In this document: piece by piece, positions 23,888-36,400 of the stretch
Layout: the number at the start of each line of letters is the position of its first letter
Position numbering within the stretch: position 1 is the stretch's first letter
DNA from: Cloeon dipterum
Lineage: Eukaryota; Arthropoda; Insecta; Ephemeroptera; Baetidae
Direction: 5' to 3'
DNA: 64,000 nucleotides
Assembly (NCBI RefSeq): GCF_949628265.1
Contig: NC_088786.1
Coordinates: 4,278,001 to 4,342,000 of the forward strand
The notes under the pieces: generated by a model
Seen by the model: the letters and a program-made list of their open reading frames with translations, nothing else
Told to the model about the DNA's origin: nothing
Databases searched by the model: none
Made by a program: the position numbers and the translations under genes

Positions 23888-26800
23888 ATGGCTTTGTACT
23901 TCAATTATAAAGTGGACGTTTTCCCACATAATGTAATTCATGTGAACGCGGCGCTTCACTCTCAACACAAAATTTTGGCAGTTGCATCTCACAGTGAGGA
24001 TAAAGGAGGCACAGTTACTCTGTGCAACGACGAGGTTTGCTATTTAATTCAATCATGACATCTTTTATACGAAAATATTTTAGGGAGAGCTCGTGAAAGG
24101 AGTGTCTTCACATGCCCAACTCTCAGGCCAGGCAGTGTCCCTGGCTTGGCACCCCGCAGAAAAAACTTTGGCCGTCGGCTGGGAGCATGGGGTGCTCAGC
24201 ATGTGGCTGGAAGAAAGGCTGCAGTTTGTTGAAGCGGATTCACCGCACAAAGCTCCAGTGGGAATTCTTCAGTGGAGCTCAAGAGGTTCTAGGCTTGTCT
24301 CCGGCGATGCGGTGCTGATGTTCCCGAATTAAGATTATTTAAATTATGACGAAGCGATATGATTGTAACAGGTTGGAATGGTTGTTGCGTGGCGCGCTGA
24401 TTCCAAAGGCATCTTGCAGCCGATTTTCCAAACGGATCTGAAGGAGCCACTTACCTGCTGTACCTTCAAGGTGGAAAATTCAAAATTGGATATCAAGTGA
24501 TATTATTCTACTTTGAAAAGACGGTAAAAAAATTAATCGGATTAACTCTATAGCGGCTTGGCAAAAGCAGCCGTGGCAGGTGACGAGTTGGCGTTGGACT
24601 TGTTCAGCTCGTGGAGACCAAAGACTGCATCTAGCAGATTTGCTTCCAAGTCTGCGGCGGAAGAAGGAGTTGGATTTTTTGTCGGATCAATTTCAGGCAC
24701 GATTTTACCAGTTTATCTTTGCTCAAATGTATAATGGGAGCTTAACCAACAGGCGCGATTTACCATTTCGACGAGGATGGAGTGGTCACAGAGGTTTGCA
24801 ACGAAAAATCGCCAATCAATAAAATCCTGTACCACGCTAGCAAAAATCAGTTGGTGGTGCTCACTGACAGCCTCGTCCTTGCACACTTCAGCATTCAACC
24901 TGAAGGACAGCTGGTGGAGATCTCGAGGCTCAAACTAAGCGGAAGGTCGCAGGTAAGCAGTGTGAGAAGAAATAATATGGAAATTTCTTTCAATTTTGAA
25001 TTTGATCTGGATTTAGTGAACCAAAAATTAAAATTCTTCTAAAAATTATCTTTTTTCAAACTTGATTGAATTGTAGCGAAAAATTACAATGTTTTATTTT
25101 GTCAGTACAAATTAAAATTCGGCAGGGCGCGATTCTCGTGTGGAGCGGACCAAACACCATCGCCGTCAGCACGAGGGAGTTGTCCGTGCGCTGCTTGGAT
25201 CTGGACACGAACGACAATTATTTGCTCACCCTGGAAAACCCGTCTGACCGAGAGCACTTTATCTGCTTGGATTACAACGCAAACAGGGGCATTTTGTGCG
25301 GCGGCACCAACCTTGGTCGGGTGGCAATTTGGAAATACTCGCCAGCTCCAGATTTGGACCCAGAGGCTGCCTGGAAGCTGCAGGTAGCGACGGTTGTGGA
25401 AATTCTGTTAATTAAATCACTTTACATGTCAAATTTAGATGCCCAACAAACTAACTGGCGGAGCGATTCAACACATTTTGTGGGGCGTTGGAGGATCCCT
25501 GCTGGTCGTCCACACAGTAAAAGAGATATTTTTGCTGAGAGAACAGCAGGTAGAAATAATACTCAATGTCCCAAGCATACCGTACAACTTTCCAAATCCA
25601 GATTTGCGCCGAATTCAGTCCAGAAATGAGCACCGCTCAGGTGGCACCAAACCAACTGACGGTGTGGCACGGCTCCGAGGGTCCAATGGAACTGTGCTGC
25701 GACACCCAGATCAAAGGCATTGCTCTGGACAGTCAGCAAGTGGTTGTTTGGGGCACGAAAAGGATCACGGTGTACGAATTGAGTCAGAAGCACTTTAAAG
25801 TGGTCGGCTCTTTTGCCTGCGAGTGTGTTGGAGCCAAAGTTTACGAGCACAGTCTTTACTGCATCGAGGGGAGCAGCATACAAGTAATTATTAACCCTAG
25901 TTAGCATAGTCGCAATTTTATAACGACGGAACAATGATATTGATTTGCAGGTCAGAACCAATCAAGGCACAATCAAGCAAAATCTAACCTTTGCATCAGA
26001 CGAGGGCGAACCGATTGGAATCGAAATTTGCGGAAGTTTCCTTACAGTCGCCACGCTTTTGGGCTGGGTCAAGGTGTGGGACCTGTCGCGGCGTGAAGCT
26101 AAACTGCACACAAACCCCAAATATCTCAACGACGTCATCCACGATTTTGGCGAAATAATTTTAGCACGGTAAATTTACTTTAAAAATTATTTGAAAAAAA
26201 TCACTCGGTAACATTTCCTTTAGATCCAACTGTGAAGGCAGCAAAGTTTCTATCACTGTGGCTAGATCTAATTTGCTACCTGACTGCAAATTATATCTGT
26301 GGTCAACAGACACTGACACCCTGCAGGCTTTTGATTTTTCTACCCAGGAAGCGACGCTGGCGGACCGATTCGTATTGAACCATGTTTGGGACATTGAGGA
26401 GCCTAAACTTTTAGTGTGCGAGGCTAAAGTTCAGCCGAAACTTAAAGACCAGAGAGGCAAGAGAAAAATTGTAGGAACGACTTCGGCAGCTGCTCCAGAC
26501 AAGGTATTATCGTTGTCTCTATTTATCTAAAATTGACTAACATTGAGAAAAATCGCAGCAGGAGGTCATGCTTGTAACAATGTTTGCGACTGCTGATGGC
26601 AGGTTTTTGATTCAAAACACAGACGTTCTGCTTGAACCGTATTGCCGTCTAATCGGATCGTTTGCACCGCATTACATTCTGCTTAAGAAACCATCAGGAC
26701 TGGAAAAGGTCAGTTAAAGAATTGAAAGTGCTAAAATTGCAAACAGACTAATTTTCCGTTTTTGCAATTGAAGGATTCAGATTCTGGCCTTGTGGCGCGA

Positions 26801-29494
26801 GTCTTGATGCAAGATTTCGAGGGCCTCGGGGACTGTGATAAGACAACCAAAAACGCTATTTTAAACTTTAGCTACTACTTAACGATTGGCAACATGGATG
26901 AAGCTTTCAAAGCAATCAGGGCAATAAAAATGTAAGCATCTCTCTTATTGAGAAAAAAATAACTAAAAGGAAATTTCAGCGCCACAGTTTGGGAGAGCAT
27001 GGCTAAAATGTGCGTCAAAACTAAAAGGCTGGACGTGGCTTTGGTGTGTCTTGGACACATGAAGCACGCTCGAGGGGCGATTGAGCTCAAGAAGGCGATC
27101 AGTAAAGAGGCTGAACTGGACGCGCAGGTGGCTGTGCTGGCTATGCAACTAGGCCTCAATGTGAGAATCAGAATATCACTGCTGCTTTAGCAGGATTGTG
27201 TATAATATTTGCTACGCATTAGGACGAAGCAGAGAAACTGCTCAAAAACTGTGGCCGGTATGATTTGCTGAATAAATTCTACCAGGACACGGAGCAGTGG
27301 GACAAGGCGATTCAAGTGGCTGAAACGCAGAATAGAATTCACTTGCGCACTACTTACTACAACTACGCGAAACACTTGGAGTTCATAGGTATAGTTTTGC
27401 ATTATCAAGGCTAAAGGCAAGTAACAAAATATTTTTTAAAGGCGATCTCAACAGCGCGGTGAAAATGTATGAAAAATCTGAAACGCATAGATTTGAAGTT
27501 CCACGAATGCTGATGGAGGACCAGAATCTCGAGTTTTATATGACAAATAACAAAGACCCGTAAAACCACTACTCCTTATATAGATCCCTATGTTTTTAAC
27601 ACCTGGAATTTGGCGCAGGCATCTGATGAAGTGGTGGGCTCAGTACTTGGAAAGCAACGGCGAGTTGGAAGGCGCGTTGGAGTACTACGAGAAAGCTGGG
27701 GATACCATGTCCTTGGTTCGAGTCAACTGTTTTCGCGAGAAATTCGAAAAGGCCATCAGCATTGCATCCGACAGTGAGGACAAGGCTGCTTGCTACCATT
27801 TGGCTAGGCAACTGGAGAACGCCAACAAAGCAGAAAAGGCGATCGAGTTCTTTTGCAAGGCACATGCTTACGGAAACGCTATCAGACTGTGCAAAGTAAC
27901 GCACTTTTTACAAATCATTAGAGTATTTTAATAAATAATTTGGCAACAGGAGCAGGGGATGAATGAGCAAATCTGGAGTCTGGCTCTTAAAGCTAATCCA
28001 CAAGACCAGCTCGAAGCAGCGCAATACTTTGAGCAACAACAAATGCCAGAGCGAGCGGTTAGACTGTTCCACAAGGCAGGAATGCTGCACAAAGCAGTGG
28101 ACCTAGCTTTCCAGTGAGATCATTTCTTTTTTCAAAATATAATAATCTCATTTAATTCCGATTTATTGAAGATTTCAGCAATATAGCGCATTGCAGAGTA
28201 TCATTCTCGATTTAGATTCAAGTTCAGATCCAAAGCTTTTGAAGAAATGCGCCAAATTTTTTGTGGATAACAAGCAATACGAAAGAGCTGTGGAAATGCT
28301 TGCAATAGCTAAACAGGTAGAAATACATCATATATTGATAATATCTTTTGATACTAAGAAATATAAATTGAAGTATGAATCAGCAATTGAACTATGCGTT
28401 CAAAATAACGTCCCCATAACAGAGGAACTAGCTGAACGTTTGACCATTGAAAAGGATGAAAACAACGAAGCTTCTAGGGTTCAAGTTCTGCTAGCAGTAG
28501 CCGAGAGTGCACATATTCAAGGAAACTACCACTTGGCAGCCAAAAAATATACTCAGGCAGGAGATAAGGTAAGGTTTCGATTTAAAATTGAATTTATTTT
28601 AACATAATTATTAAATTCGTTTTAGATTCAAGCAATGAAATCCTTACTTAAGTCTGGAGACACAGAAAAAATAGTCTATTACACGAACGTGTCTAAACAA
28701 AGAGAAATTTATGTCATGGCAGCAAATTATCTGCAATCTCTAGACTGGCGGAACAGTCCCGAAATCATGAAACACATTATTGCATTCTACTCGAAAGGAA
28801 AAGCGTTGGATTTGCTTGCGGAATTTTACGTGGCGTGTGCTCAGGTACGATAGGGTTCATATTATGCAATGAAAATTTACGTCCTTGTTCAGGTGGAAGT
28901 TGATGAATTCCGTGACTATGAAAAAGCTTTGGGGGCTTACGTGGAGGCGAGCAGATGTATTGCTAGAGGAATGGCTTCGAACCGAGCTAGTGAAGGAGTC
29001 TCAGTTGACGATCAAAAGAGACGAGGGCATGAACTCGCAAAGAGGCTTGACCTTATCAAAAAATACGTAGAAATCAAAAGGTAAGTAGATTGGTTCCTTG
29101 AATAAAAAATAGTGCCCTGCTCCGAACCAAAAATGCACAAATTTAATTACTGTCTTTTACCATTTGCAGGCTTTTCGAACGAGAGAGTGAGAGCGCACAG
29201 AATTTGAGCCGAGAACTACTACAAGTGCCTCAAGTAGAGGCAACGGTCCGCAAAGGAGACGTTTATGCTCTGATGATAAGCCATTACCTCAAGGGAAAAA
29301 ATCTCAATGCAGCCGTGAAAGTTTTGGAGGAAATGAAGTCAGCTGGCATCAATCCGACTTATTATTTGGACACAGAAATGCTAAGGGCTCTAGGCGTGCC
29401 AGGGCAAAGTCAAACGAGTGGAATACTAGAGCAAGCAGAAGATGAAATAGAAGAGCATGTAGATGAGGACGATAGCATTGGTGCAGATCTTTAA
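23888..29494 (+). CDS. IFT140: Intraflagellar transport protein 140 (IFT-A)
   Basis: A core subunit of the IFT-A complex, which drives retrograde transport and membrane-protein entry in cilia. Twenty-two exons give 1,425 residues (human 1,462). Starts/ends: 23888/24034, 24084/24311, 24372/24496, 24554/24696, 24753/24952, 25126/25383, 25439/25549, 25602/25883, 25951/26168, 26224/26503, 26559/26708, 26774/26931, 26980/27160, 27223/27388, 27442/27559, 27619/27895, 27950/28113, 28172/28316, 28374/28568, 28626/28844, 28893/29080, 29170/29494. Residues 1 to about 650 form WD40 propellers and the rest TPR repeats. Diagnostic stretches are [87 protein letters not shown] and [12 protein letters not shown]. 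The tail is acidic. Intron 4 appears to use a GC donor. In insects cilia are confined mainly to sensory neurons and sperm. Confidence 0.97.
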
Positions 29495-29524
29495 AGCTCA
29501 TGAATATCAGCTTTCATGTTTCAC

Positions 29525-29536
29525 AATAAATTTATT
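29525..29536. terminator. Palindromic bidirectional poly(A) signal
   Basis: AATAAATTTATT reads AATAAA on both strands. It lies 30 bp after the IFT140 stop and 36 bp from the WDR75 stop on the opposite strand. The two stop codons are only 78 bp apart, so this one element can serve both genes. Confidence 0.75.
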
Positions 29537-29572
29537 ATTCATGATAAAAAAATAAACACAAGGTTTGACGCT

Positions 29573-32500
29573 TCATTCCTCATCAGATGTGATCTCAACA
29601 GCATCAAATAGCATTTCTACCCAGTCAAACTGAAGTTTGGCTACCGATTGGAGGGTACTTTCCTCAACAGGACGCAATTTCTTGGTTTTTGCTTTTCTTC
29701 GCTTTTGTCTTACCTTGCTTCCTTCTTCCTCACTCTCTGAATCTGTTGAGCTTCCTTCGATGACCTCCATAGGCTCTGGGGCTTTGAAAAACTCTTGTGG
29801 CTTCTCAATAGTAGAAGACCTAAATAATCATTTAAAATACAGCCAGATACAAACAAACGTGAGCTTACTGTGCCGTGAGGTACTCGTTGATCAGTTCACC
29901 AACCAACATTTGCATCGGAGGAAGCATGTGCGATGGAGTCTCACACATCTGTAATTTATAGCTTGTTATACAATACAGCTAGCCATAACTTACAATCCTA
30001 CCATTTTTAAATATGATCCTTGGTAGGAATTCACTTGCTGCTTCCACATTGGCAGTGGTTCCACTTTCTTCACTTGAGACAGTGTCTGCTTAGCCACAAA
30101 AGCAGCCAGCGGGGTCGCAGTTTTGCCCTCGTTGTTGGGGAATTCAACTGGATTGAAAAAATCCCTATTTTCTTCGTTCTTAGAAACAAAAGTGAAGATC
30201 TCCTAAAGCCAGCAAGTTGAAACTCAGCAGAAAAAGGAATTTAGGTTTAAACGTACCTGATTGTCAGTCATGAAATAGAGCTGGGCCAATCTCTGCCACC
30301 CAACCGCGTTGCTTTGCACTTCATCGTGAGGCCAGTAAAGTGCCGAGCTCACTTTTTTTCCTCCCAAAATACTCTTTCTATAAATTGGAGCTTTTTCTGA
30401 TGGCAAGAACACTACCACTGTAAATCAATCAAATGTTTAATAAGCCTATAAAAATTCATAAAAAATTACGCTCTCCGCCTTCTGTGAAAGCAGCCATGTG
30501 ATCATTCATTGGGTTTGCAGCAAGCCAGGCAACCTTAAGTCCAATTATTTTCACAACTTGAAGTAGAATCAGGTCCCAAATGACAATTTTGCTGCTGCTT
30601 GCTGCCACAAGGTATCTACTTGACGCATTGTTGCCGAATTTTACGAAACTTAACAAAACATTAGAAAGAGAAGAACAATCAAGGAAGAAAAAATTACTTG
30701 ATCCGCTCTGATGCGTCAGGTCTGGTCAAGCAGCTCTTCATTTCCATAGCACTTGTTTCCCAAACAGACAGAGTGCCTTCAAATCCAACAGCATAGAGAG
30801 ATGTGTCGTTGGAAAACTCTACGGGTCGAGGGACGAGGTTGTCCAGCTTTCCAACAAATTCCAACGTCCAGAGAGAATCTTCTAAAATAAAATAGACGTC
30901 AAAGTGATCTAGGCTTCAATTGCAAGTCACTCACCTTCGGATTTGCACCATGTAATGAATTTGGCATTCATCCCTGTACTGATCAATCTGTTTACACCAT
31001 CGCCCAACACAGGCTGGAAAGCAATGTCATTCACTCTACCCTGGTGCGGATTTTCAATGCTGGTTTTCAGCTTGAATCTGAAAAGCAATTTATTATTTAT
31101 AGATTTGGAATGTCACTAGATCAAAAAAGTAATAAGTCAACTGCCCAAATTAAATATGGGTTTAAGTGCTAAGATACATACTTGTGCTGCCAATCCCAGC
31201 TCCAAAATTTGAGTCGACACTCAAGGTGGCTCAGTCCGTCATCCCTTTCCTCAACAGTGGCAAACCAGTTACCGTCACTGGACATGGCTGTCAACACAAC
31301 CTCTGTGTTGACCATGTCTAATCCTCTTTGCTGGTTCAAATAATTCTGTCCAACGACATCAACCTGAATAAAAGAGGTGATAATTTAGAAGTGAAGAAAA
31401 GTAATGTCAAAATGATGGTTACCAAGAACATGTAGGACTGGTTCTCCACGGAGTAAAACTGGACATGTCCGGAACGGCCGTTGACCACCAAGGCTTTTGT
31501 TCTTGGATCAAAGGACATGCGAGAAACGATTGGTTTCACTCCTGGTCGCTCCTCAAAGTGCGTAGACACGTGCTGAATGGTCTGTTCAATGTCCATTTGA
31601 GAGTTCACAACGTGGATTGCTGAAAATGAACAGAGATGAGACGATTCCAGTTGAATTTTAATGCAAACCCTTACCATTGTCCGCCATTCCAACAGCCACA
31701 TATTTATTGTCTGGTGAGATGGCCATGTTTTTAATGGAAGCTCCGGTATTAGTGATGAAATCTCTGGATTGACTGCCGTCTAGCCACCACTTGACAATAA
31801 CAGTCTCAGACCCGCCAGAATAGAAGCTACTGGCTTGGCCTGTGAAGACAACGTCGTTCACCGGAAGTTTGTGCCAGTGATGCAGCGTTTTGATGGCTTG
31901 GAAGGACATAACATCTCTCCAAATCAAAATCCTCCCTGACTGGTCGCAGGTGGCAATCAGGTTTTGCTTGGGATGGGACCGAACACAAGAGAAGCTTCCC
32001 CATTCAGGATTCACTGTGTGTCTGAACAATAAAATTAGTCACTGCAAAAAATACTGGATTGGTATCATTACTTGAATTTTTCCGAGGAATTTAAGTTGAC
32101 GACCCTCAGGTTGTATACGTGAATGGTTGCAAGGTACTCATCTTTATCCGAACTGCCCACGGAAGAGCTGAACTTTCCAACTTGACCAATTACAGGCAGA
32201 TTTTCCTTTTCATTTGTATTGAGGTTGTATTTTATGAATTTATGAATCTGCTTTTCCGTGTCTTCAACCACGACAACAGCGTTTTTGTTGGAGGATAGGT
32301 GCAAGCCAACGATTTTCTTCTCACTTGATAGCTTCAAAGCGAGAGTCTGGAGATTGCAACATTATTGAATTAAGAAGACAAGGATTGAAACTAACAATAA
32401 TTATACCTTTTTGTTCTCGAAAAACCCTGTATCTTGCTTCCAGGTTAGGAGCTCGCCTGCTGATGTAAAGCCATGTAGCAAATTTTTGTCCTCAGGGTCT

Positions 32501-32756
32501 GACAGCAATTCAACGACTTCATTTGGTGTTTCCAACTTTTGCACAAATTTTCCCGTCTTTATGCTGTATTGTCGAACTCCATCGTCCCATATGATGTAGA
32601 TATATCTGTAAAATGTTATTACATAGTTTATGAGCGTCGGAACTCCGAAGCAAAAACTCGAACTCACAGTGAATCAGAAGAAAATAAGGGTCGGTGTTCC
32701 GTAATGGAACCACCGGCTACCCTTTTCAACTTTAATTCTTCTTGTGTGGTGATCAT
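29573..32756 (-). CDS. WDR75: WD repeat protein 75 (UTP17), SSU processome
   Basis: A nucleolar t-UTP/UtpA subunit needed for pre-rRNA transcription and early small-subunit processing. The 13 exons, given as high-low, are 32756-32668, 32605-32407, 32346-32072, 32021-31675, 31619-31423, 31363-31182, 31077-30935, 30881-30698, 30648-30470, 30417-30257, 30202-30002, 29948-29869 and 29819-29573. They encode 827 residues (human 830). Two WD40 propellers are followed by a C-terminal domain. Matches include LIATCDQSGRILIWRDV, FDPRTKALVVNGRSGHVQFY, SLYAVGFEGTLSVWE, GWQRLAQLYFMTDNQ and CETPSHMLPP. The end is acidic, with an SSTDSESEEEGSKVRQKRR-type patch. The Met at 32756 follows an acceptor at 32776-32778, so an upstream exon may add a few residues. 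The 30002 donor (ATG|GTAGGA) was chosen because it alone keeps phase. Confidence 0.93.
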
Positions 32757-33406
32757 TTCTTCATCATTCACAATCCTGAAATGTATTATGTACTTGTGCT
32801 TTACTCAATTCTTCACCAGTGTCTGAATTTTTAATAGATCCAAGTTCAAACAAACATAGAAAGCACTAAGCATGGAAGACCACATGGTCGGTAAAGCAGC
32901 AGACGGAACAAAACACAACACAACGCAGCGCCACCAAACATGGAGAAACAGTACTAATACAAGAAGTAAGAAAGGAGGAGAGGTACGTAACTAAATCAAG
33001 AGCACGCGCCGCGTGAACCAGCTGTGGGATAATCAGGTTCTTCACACACTTTTAGCTCCGTTACAAAAACCCCCATCACCACACGAGCATGGTGTGTTGT
33101 GTTGGTGTTGGTGAACCTGGGTGAAATAGCATTGAACTGGAAACGCAAACGCAGGCTACACGACGTGTACTTTATTTTTACTTTAATATTATCTTAATCG
33201 ATCTTAACTCATATTTATGTTTCATAATCACTCAAAATATCTGTTGGAAAATGCGCAGAGATAAAACCTCATGAAAACAGAGGACGTATGATGTTATTTT
33301 GGTCATAGTTTCTTGTAACTCACAACAGTTTTTGATTCAGTCTTTTGCCAGATATAGATTGTTACGTTGGTTCCTTATCTGGTGAAATAAATTGCCAATC
33401 TTCAAC
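32757..33406. promoter_or_regulatory. Shared promoter region, WDR75 (-) and NEMF (+)
   Basis: Start codons of the two divergent genes are 650 bp apart. The interval has a GC-richer core (about 32.88-33.15 kb) with CACCACAC/GTGTTGTG direct and inverted motifs, flanked by AT-rich sequence. The WDR75 acceptor at 32776-32778 shows that part of it is WDR75 intron or leader. No other exon is recognised. Confidence 0.5.
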
Positions 33407-36400
33407 ATGAAAAACAGATTCAACTCTTTGGATCTAGTATGCTCTGTTACAGAGCTACAAAAGTGAGTACATATGATCTATAACGTGAGGTATTATTGTT
33501 ATGGTATGCCTATGATGATAGTGAAGGACAGAATGCATATAAATATTTTTTGTGGATCTCATGATTAATAAATATTAAACCAAACTCAAGCAAAATACTG
33601 TATCCCTTTCAGGGTTGTTGGCCTGAGGTTGCAGCAGGTTTATGACATTGATCATCGAACATATTTGCTGAAACTGCAAGAAAAGGATGACAAGGCAGTG
33701 CTGCTTATTGAATCTGGAAATCGAATTCATACGACTGCATTTGAGTGGCCAAAAAATCAGGCACCCTCCAGTTTCAGCATGAAAGTAATGATCTACGAAA
33801 TAACTATACATATTTTAAAACTAGTTTAATATTTCTACATCATGACTAATGAATTTATATTTTTTAAGATGAGGAAACACTTGAAGAACAAGCGGCTGGA
33901 ATCCCTCACTCAGTTAGGCATAGACCGAGCGATAGATTTGCAATTTGGTACAGGCCCTGCCGCATATCACTTGATTCTGGAATTGTATGACAGAGGCAAC
34001 ATTATCTTAACAGACTGCGACTTGGTGATTCTAAATGTCCTGAGGCCTCACACGGAAGGAGAGCAAATTAGGTTAGATATGCATATTGGAATATATTAAT
34101 TATGCTGAAAATTTGATGATACGAATTAGATTTGCTGTAAAGGAAAAATATCCTCAAGACAGGGCTCGCACCAGGCAAGGTGCCCCTGATGAAGAAAAAC
34201 TCAAAGAATTATTTGCCAATGCCAAACCTGGAGATCCTCTGAAGAAATTCCTTGTCCCGAATACAGGTAAGAATCATTTGAGGAGCTCGAGATTTATTAT
34301 ATATTTATATTTCTTTTAGATTATGGCCCAGCCCTGATTGAGCACGTTCTGTTGGGTGTAGATTTTGCTCCCAATGTGAAGTTTGGAAAAGGATTTAGTT
34401 TGGAGAATGACCTGGGAAAACTATACTCAGCACTGTGCGAAGCTGACGAAATTTTGAGTAGTGCTTCAACAACGCCATCAAAAGTATTTTATTATTATTT
34501 TTCAGGCATTTCTATATGCCACAAAATTAGGGATATATTATTCAGAAAAGAGAGTCCAAAGTCCAAGAAGAAGGCGAGATTTTGACCAACGAGGAGTTCC
34601 ACTCAATGCTCTTCAGACAGCATGAAGGAAAGCCATACAAAGAATTTGAAGCCTTTGACACTGCAGTTGATGATTTCTTCTCTAGTCTGGAAGGACAGAA
34701 AATTGATTTGAAGGCATTGCAGCAAGTAAGGAAATTAACATTGATCGAATCCGTTTTAAACAGAAAGTTTTTCAGGAGCGAGAGGCTGTGAAAAAGCTGG
34801 ATAATGTAAAAAAAGACCTTGACCAGAGGCTCAAAGCTTTGTCAGAAATTCAGGAGAGTGACCGGCACAAAGCAGAGCTCATCACCAGGAACCACGAAAT
34901 GGTTGACCACGCGATTCTTGTTGTCAGATCTGCTTTGGCTAAACAGGTAGGGGATCATTAATTAATTAATTAATTTCCAAACAAAGAGAAATATTTATAA
35001 TGTTTTGACCCTACATAGACATCATGGGCAGATATTGCTAGACTAGTCCAAGAAGCAAAACAGCAGAATGACCCAGTTGCCTTGGCAATTACAAATTTGA
35101 AACTCGAAGTGAATAATATAACAATGCGCCTGTGGTAAGTTTGATGCAACCCTTGAGAGCTCTAAAATTAAATTATTATGTGGCTTAGTGATCCATACGG
35201 CTTGGTAGAAGATGATGAGGACGATGCAGCACTGCAGCCTGTTATAGTTGATATTGATTTGGACATGAATGCCCACTCAAATGCCAGGAGGTAAGATTTT
35301 CAGTATCAGTCGTCGAATTACTAATAAAAACTTTCTCAGGTACTATGACCAAAGAAGAACAGCAGCAAAAAAGCAGCAAAAGACGGTCGAGTCACAGAAA
35401 AAAGCTCTGAAGTCTGCTGAAAAGAAAACCACTCAAACACTGAAAGATGTTAAAATGGCCAAGAGCATTCAAAAAGTTCGCAAAGTGTTTTGGTTTGAAA
35501 AGTTTTTCTGGTTCATATCCTCGGAGAACTATTTAGGTAAATTGAGTTCCATTGCATTTTATTGCAACCTGATTAGAGTGTCCATCGGGAAAATTTTTTT
35601 GTCCTGAATTTACTTTTTCCCGAAAATGATTTCCCGGTTACAGTCCAGTCTCAGGACAATGTTCAAATTATTTTAGAAAAACCCCAAAATATGAAAACAA
35701 CTTTCCGAAAAATCCCAGCCACTCAATATTGTCTCAAAATTTTTAATTTGGAGTTAAAGGACTCAAATTTTATTTTTAAACTAAAAATAATCTTCGTTTT
35801 TCCTGTTTCCCTTCCGTGGTGCATGTTATCACCTTTTGTACCATCGGAGCACTTTCAGGCGAATTTGGATGGAGGTTGCTTGGACATCGGACAATAATTT
35901 TGGCGTTGAAATTTGTACGTGTCACTCACATTTTCTTAACAAATAACTGCTTGTTAACAAAGATGGCCAAATTCCAGGTTTGAAGCTCGGAAATGGGAGC
36001 GTTTGCTATCTGAAAGATCATCGAAAATCGAGTTCTGTGAATGAAAGGTGGACTGTAACTCTTGACAGCGTCCCCCATTCCTTTGCTTCAAACCTGGAAA
36101 TTGTCCACCTATTAACAAGTAGTTTTAAGCAAACTTAGGTGCCGCCTAAAAATTAAAACGCGAAAAAATCCCATTCAATCGACATCCAAAATTTGGAGGT
36201 TGAATTCACCTGGAACTGCTCATCGGGATTCCTGTCCCTAAATAAAATACCTAATCCTGGCCCGATTCTCTTATTGCCTCTACTCGGGATCTGTATTTCC
36301 TGGGAATTCCCAGGTAACCAAAAATTTCCCGATGGACGCTCTGTTACAAATTGGCAGCTTGATTGTTTTGTAACTCCTTAAAATTAAACTGATATCTCAT

